DNA of 64,000 bases from CAYXDO01 sp964463485 (GTDB lineage Bacteria; Myxococcota; Kuafuiibacteriia; Kuafuiibacteriales; Kuafuiibacteriaceae), in assembly GCA_964463485.1 (NCBI GenBank), contig CAYXDO010000003.1:80282-144281 (forward strand). Direction: 5' to 3'. Position numbers and translations under genes: made by a program. Below the pieces are notes generated by a model. The model saw only the letters and a program-made list of their open reading frames with translations, was not told the DNA's origin and did no database searches. Below are positions 62,118 through 64,000 of this stretch, piece by piece (position 1 is the first letter of the stretch; each line of letters opens with the position of its first letter).

Positions 62118-62130
62118 CGGACAAACCGCA
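62118..62130 (+). repeat. parS-flanking repeat CGGACAAACCGCA, copy 2
   Basis: Identical to 61907-61919, here three bases after the degenerate parS-like site. Confidence 0.6.
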
Positions 62131-62146
62131 GTCTCATTATCAACAT

Positions 62147-62200
62147 CTCGGACTCGGACTCGGACTCGGACTCGGACTCGGACTCGGACTCGGACTCGGA
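62147..62200. repeat. CTCGGA hexanucleotide repeat, left of gap
   Basis: Nine perfect copies of CTCGGA run straight into the N stretch. The repeat probably caused the assembly break, and its true length is unknown. Confidence 0.95.
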
Positions 62201-62210
62201 NNNNNNNNNN
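62201..62210. other. Assembly gap (10 N)
   Basis: Ten Ns mark a scaffold join of unknown true length. Any gene reading across it, such as a minus-strand frame that starts GTG at 62294 with a hydrophobic segment (AAAVVLVCGALFPAAP), cannot be judged. Confidence 0.98.
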
Positions 62211-62442
62211 CGGCGCAGCAGGGAAGAGAGCCCCGCACACGAGAACGACAGCGGCGGCGAATGGCGAAGGAGACGGTTCGGACCCGGCGGTCACGAGGAA
62301 CGTGGAGCTCCGGCCCGCGGCGTCCGCGACTTGGAGACTTCAACGGACGCGGAGCGTGATCGGCGAGGAGAAAGAACAAGAGGCGCGAGCCGGAGGCGAG
62401 CAATAGGAAGCTCGGCGCGGTAGCGCCGGACCATTCGGGGGG

Positions 62443-62554
62443 CTCGGACTCGGACTCGGACTCGGACTCGGACTCGGACGGGCTCGGACTCGGACTCGGA
62501 CTCGGACTCGGACTCGGACTCGGGCTCGGACTCGGACTCGGACTCGGACTCGGC
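62443..62554. repeat. CTCGGA hexanucleotide repeat, right of gap
   Basis: Interrupted CTCGGA copies fill this stretch, with GGGCTCGGA breaks, up to the stop codon of the next minus-strand gene. It is the same motif as at 62147-62200. On the minus strand it would lie just after the lipoprotein gene. The 230 bases between the gap and this repeat (62211-62442) show no clear gene. Confidence 0.9.
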
Positions 62555-62555
62555 C

Positions 62556-63188
62556 CTAAGGACACACCGGCTGCGGGGGCCACGGCAGGCACACCGCGGT
62601 GACGAAGTTGCCGACGTCGTCGTAGAAGCCGAGGCAGTCGAAGTCCACGGGGCAGTCTTCGGGTCCGAAGCACTCCGTGCCGCACAGGCCCTGGGCGCTG
62701 CCGTCGATGGTCACGCACAGGTTGGGCAGACCCCCGCACTCGGGCGTCTCGAGGCAGGGGTCGCACAGGGGTCCGGGGTACGGATCGATCGGCCCCGAGT
62801 CCGGCTCGTCGGGGCCGGCGTCGGGCAGATCGTTCGCGCACTCGCCGATGCAGCCGTCTGCGCGGCACCACCAGACCGCCAGGTCGAGCGAGGCCGACGA
62901 GCCGTCCGCCGCGGCCACGTGGATCCGCACGTCGTTGTCGCAGCGACGCAGGACCCCGGGTCCCAGGGTCACGTGGCGCTCTCCGCTCTGCCAGCGGCCC
63001 GAGGCGAGCAGCGTCCCCCCGACCGTCACCGAATAGAAGCAGTCGCGCGAGACGAACACCGCGACCTCGGCGGCGTCGACACCCTCGCTCTCCACGAGAT
63101 CCTGCTGGTCGAGCAGCGACATGCCGATGCCGTCGTCGTCGCCGCAGGCGGTGCACAGGAGCAGGACGAGCGTGCCGAAGCGCGCCAC
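62556..63188 (-). CDS. Cys-rich hypothetical lipoprotein
   Basis: The 210-residue product starts VARFGTLVLLLCTACGDDD, a lipobox. A beta-rich part (VAVFVSRDCFYSVTVGGTLLASG, VRIHVAAADGSSASLDLAVWWC) comes before an Asp/Pro linker (DLPDAGPDEPDSGPIDPYPG) and a Cys-rich C-terminus (CDPCLETPECGGLPNLCV, CGTECFGPEDCPVDFDC). This style fits Myxococcota surface lipoproteins. GTG at 63188 gives the only sensible signal. It starts 4 bases after the HEAT-repeat gene's end. Confidence 0.7.
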   Translation of the reverse strand: MARFGTLVLLLCTACGDDDGIGMSLLDQQDLVESEGVDAAEVAVFVSRDCFYSVTVGGTLLASGRWQSGERHVTLGPGVLRRCDNDVRIHVAAADGSSASLDLAVWWCRADGCIGECANDLPDAGPDEPDSGPIDPYPGPLCDPCLETPECGGLPNLCVTIDGSAQGLCGTECFGPEDCPVDFDCLGFYDDVGNFVTAVCLPWPPQPVCP

Positions 63189-63192
63189 GGCC

Positions 63193-64000
63193 CTACGGTA
63201 CCAGGTCCTCCCGACGCCCGGACGGTCGGATCGGCACCACGACGAGCGCCCGGATCGACAGCGCGAGGTCCGGCGGGTCGAGCACGACCGAGACCCTCCG
63301 GGTCTCGGGTGGGAGGTCCACGCCCGCCTCGTGCGTCCCGGCCACGATCGGGATGGGCTGCCCGCCGAGGACCAACCGGCCGCCGTCGCCCGCGGCCGAC
63401 CACCAGGCGACGGCCCGCCCGGCGCCGCGACCGGAGGCGCCCCGGACGACACCGCCCGTCGTGGGGGGCACGCAACCCTCGTCGCCGCACCGCCAGCCCT
63501 CCGGCGCGCGTTCTCGCAGTTCCTCCTCGCACCCGAGCCGCACCAGAGCCTCCAGGGCACCGACGACCGGCTCGCGGTCGGCGACCGCGCGCCGCAGGGC
63601 GCCACAAGCGCGCGGGTCGGCGAAGGCAACGAGCCCTCGCGCCGCCGCGGTTCGGACCGTGTCGTAGGGATCCTCGACGACCGCGCGCTCGAGGCACGGC
63701 AGCGCGCGCCGGTCCCCGATCGCGGCGAGCGCCCGGACGATCGCGAGCTTCTGCCGCACGTTCCCCATCCGCCCGACGAGGAGCGGCACGGCCGCGCGAT
63801 CGCGCAGGCGCCCGAGGTGCTCGATGGCGGCCGTCCGCACCTCGGCCGGGGCGGTCTCGTCGGCGACGAGCGCCCGCAACGCCGGCGCGGCGCTCGAGTC
63901 CGCCCGCGCACCCAAGGCGAGCAGCGCGCGGTGGCGGAGCGCGGCGGGCGCGCCCGCATCCGCCGCGACCCGCCGCGTACCCTCGACGCCGCGGGCGTCG
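63193..64000 (-). CDS. HEAT-repeat protein, 5' end beyond the window
   Basis: The frame is open to the right edge. The visible 268 residues are HEAT/PBS-lyase-like helix pairs (HRALLALGARADSSAAPALRALV, VRTAAIEHLGRLRDRAAVPLLVGRMG, VRQKLAIVRALAAIGDRRALPCLERAV, VRTAAARGLVAFADPRACGALRRAV). A beta-rich C-terminal segment follows (VAWWSAAGDGGRLVLGGQPIPIV, VSVVLDPPDLALSIRALVVVPI). Repeats of this type are protein-interaction solenoids. No catalytic motif is present in the visible part. It is cotranscribed with the Cys-rich lipoprotein downstream. Confidence 0.75.
   Translation of the reverse strand, partial: DARGVEGTRRVAADAGAPAALRHRALLALGARADSSAAPALRALVADETAPAEVRTAAIEHLGRLRDRAAVPLLVGRMGNVRQKLAIVRALAAIGDRRALPCLERAVVEDPYDTVRTAAARGLVAFADPRACGALRRAVADREPVVGALEALVRLGCEEELRERAPEGWRCGDEGCVPPTTGGVVRGASGRGAGRAVAWWSAAGDGGRLVLGGQPIPIVAGTHEAGVDLPPETRRVSVVLDPPDLALSIRALVVVPIRPSGRREDLVP

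Larger units (their letters stand above)
60914..62200. other. Gene-poor stretch of about 1.3 kb with repeats and parS sites
   Basis: No frame on either strand shows a credible protein. The first ~270 bases and 61570-61860 hold nothing I recognise. 61215-61500 contains many imperfect copies of a CCGGAACxTGGCCGAC core in varying spacing. 61868-62130 contains parS sites. The end is a CTCGGA hexamer run into the assembly gap. Long open frames on both strands here translate to repetitive Arg/Pro/Ser sequence and are rejected. Confidence 0.6.

Noticed and set aside
62140..63156. Minus-strand frame with long PSPSPS/ESESES runs crossing the assembly gap
   Set aside because: It is produced by the CTCGGA hexamer and the Ns, and runs antiframe to the Cys-rich lipoprotein.

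Overview
The window is a high-GC bacterial scaffold that most resembles a chromosome of the phylum Myxococcota. The pointers are a MYXO-CTERM-like tail on a multihaem cytochrome, a large load of lipoproteins, DUF4215-type Cys-rich repeats, FHA/sigma-54 and Ser/Thr-kinase signalling, an ECF-sigma/caspase operon, and parS sites of the GTTCCACGTGGAAC type known from Myxococcus. The taxon is an inference from gene content. A run of ten Ns at 62201-62210 is an assembly gap, so the last 1.8 kb is only linked to the rest by scaffolding.

Layout. 1-7.4 kb: a truncated pectate-lyase lipoprotein (minus), a small TPR protein coupled to a very large nuclease that fuses an RNase II/R catalytic domain to an ExeM-like endonuclease/exonuclease/phosphatase (EEP) domain, and a MuiA-family protein. 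7.5-16.2 kb (minus): an operon-like run holding a five-haem cytochrome, a P-domain/Ig lipoprotein, the radical-SAM maturase QhpD, the crosslinked CTQ-bearing subunit QhpC and a lipoprotein beta-propeller QhpB. This is an unusual quinohemoprotein amine dehydrogenase (QHNDH) locus, followed by a membrane protein and rlmN. 16.4-24 kb (plus): an OB-fold lipoprotein, a surface 5'-nucleotidase, a Cys-containing lipoprotein and an outer-membrane protein, probably an export/scavenging unit. 24-26.2 kb: an Uma2-type nuclease and a dCMP-deaminase-like gene with two small upstream ORFs. 26.2-34.8 kb: a Ser/Thr kinase divergent from a TPR protein and an NTT-transporter/HEAT fusion, then an RTX/DUF4215 lipoprotein. 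34.9-40 kb: lipoproteins and a tightly coupled ECF sigma - anti-sigma - secreted caspase/barrel - lipoprotein operon. 40.1-43.5 kb: DUF1279-like protein, hemE, a 75-aa protein, a gamma-glutamylcyclotransferase-like protein and an FHA/sigma-54 activator. 43.7-51.9 kb: a pseudo-receiver/PATAN/TPR protein, tsaD, rsmA, infA, PilZ and KOW proteins.

51.9-62.2 kb is the replication-origin neighbourhood: recF, dnaN, a candidate oriC, dnaA, then divergent rpmH-rnpA-yidD-yidC-khpB(jag). It is followed by a Lys/Ala-rich histone-H1-like protein and about 1.3 kb without convincing genes that carries two perfect parS sites and a third degenerate one. After the gap lie a Cys-rich lipoprotein and a truncated HEAT-repeat protein in visibly more GC-rich DNA.

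The strongest candidates for something undescribed are the lipoprotein/multihaem QHNDH locus, the RNB-EEP fusion nuclease with an altered RNB active site, and the secreted caspase fused to a probable beta-barrel under ECF control.
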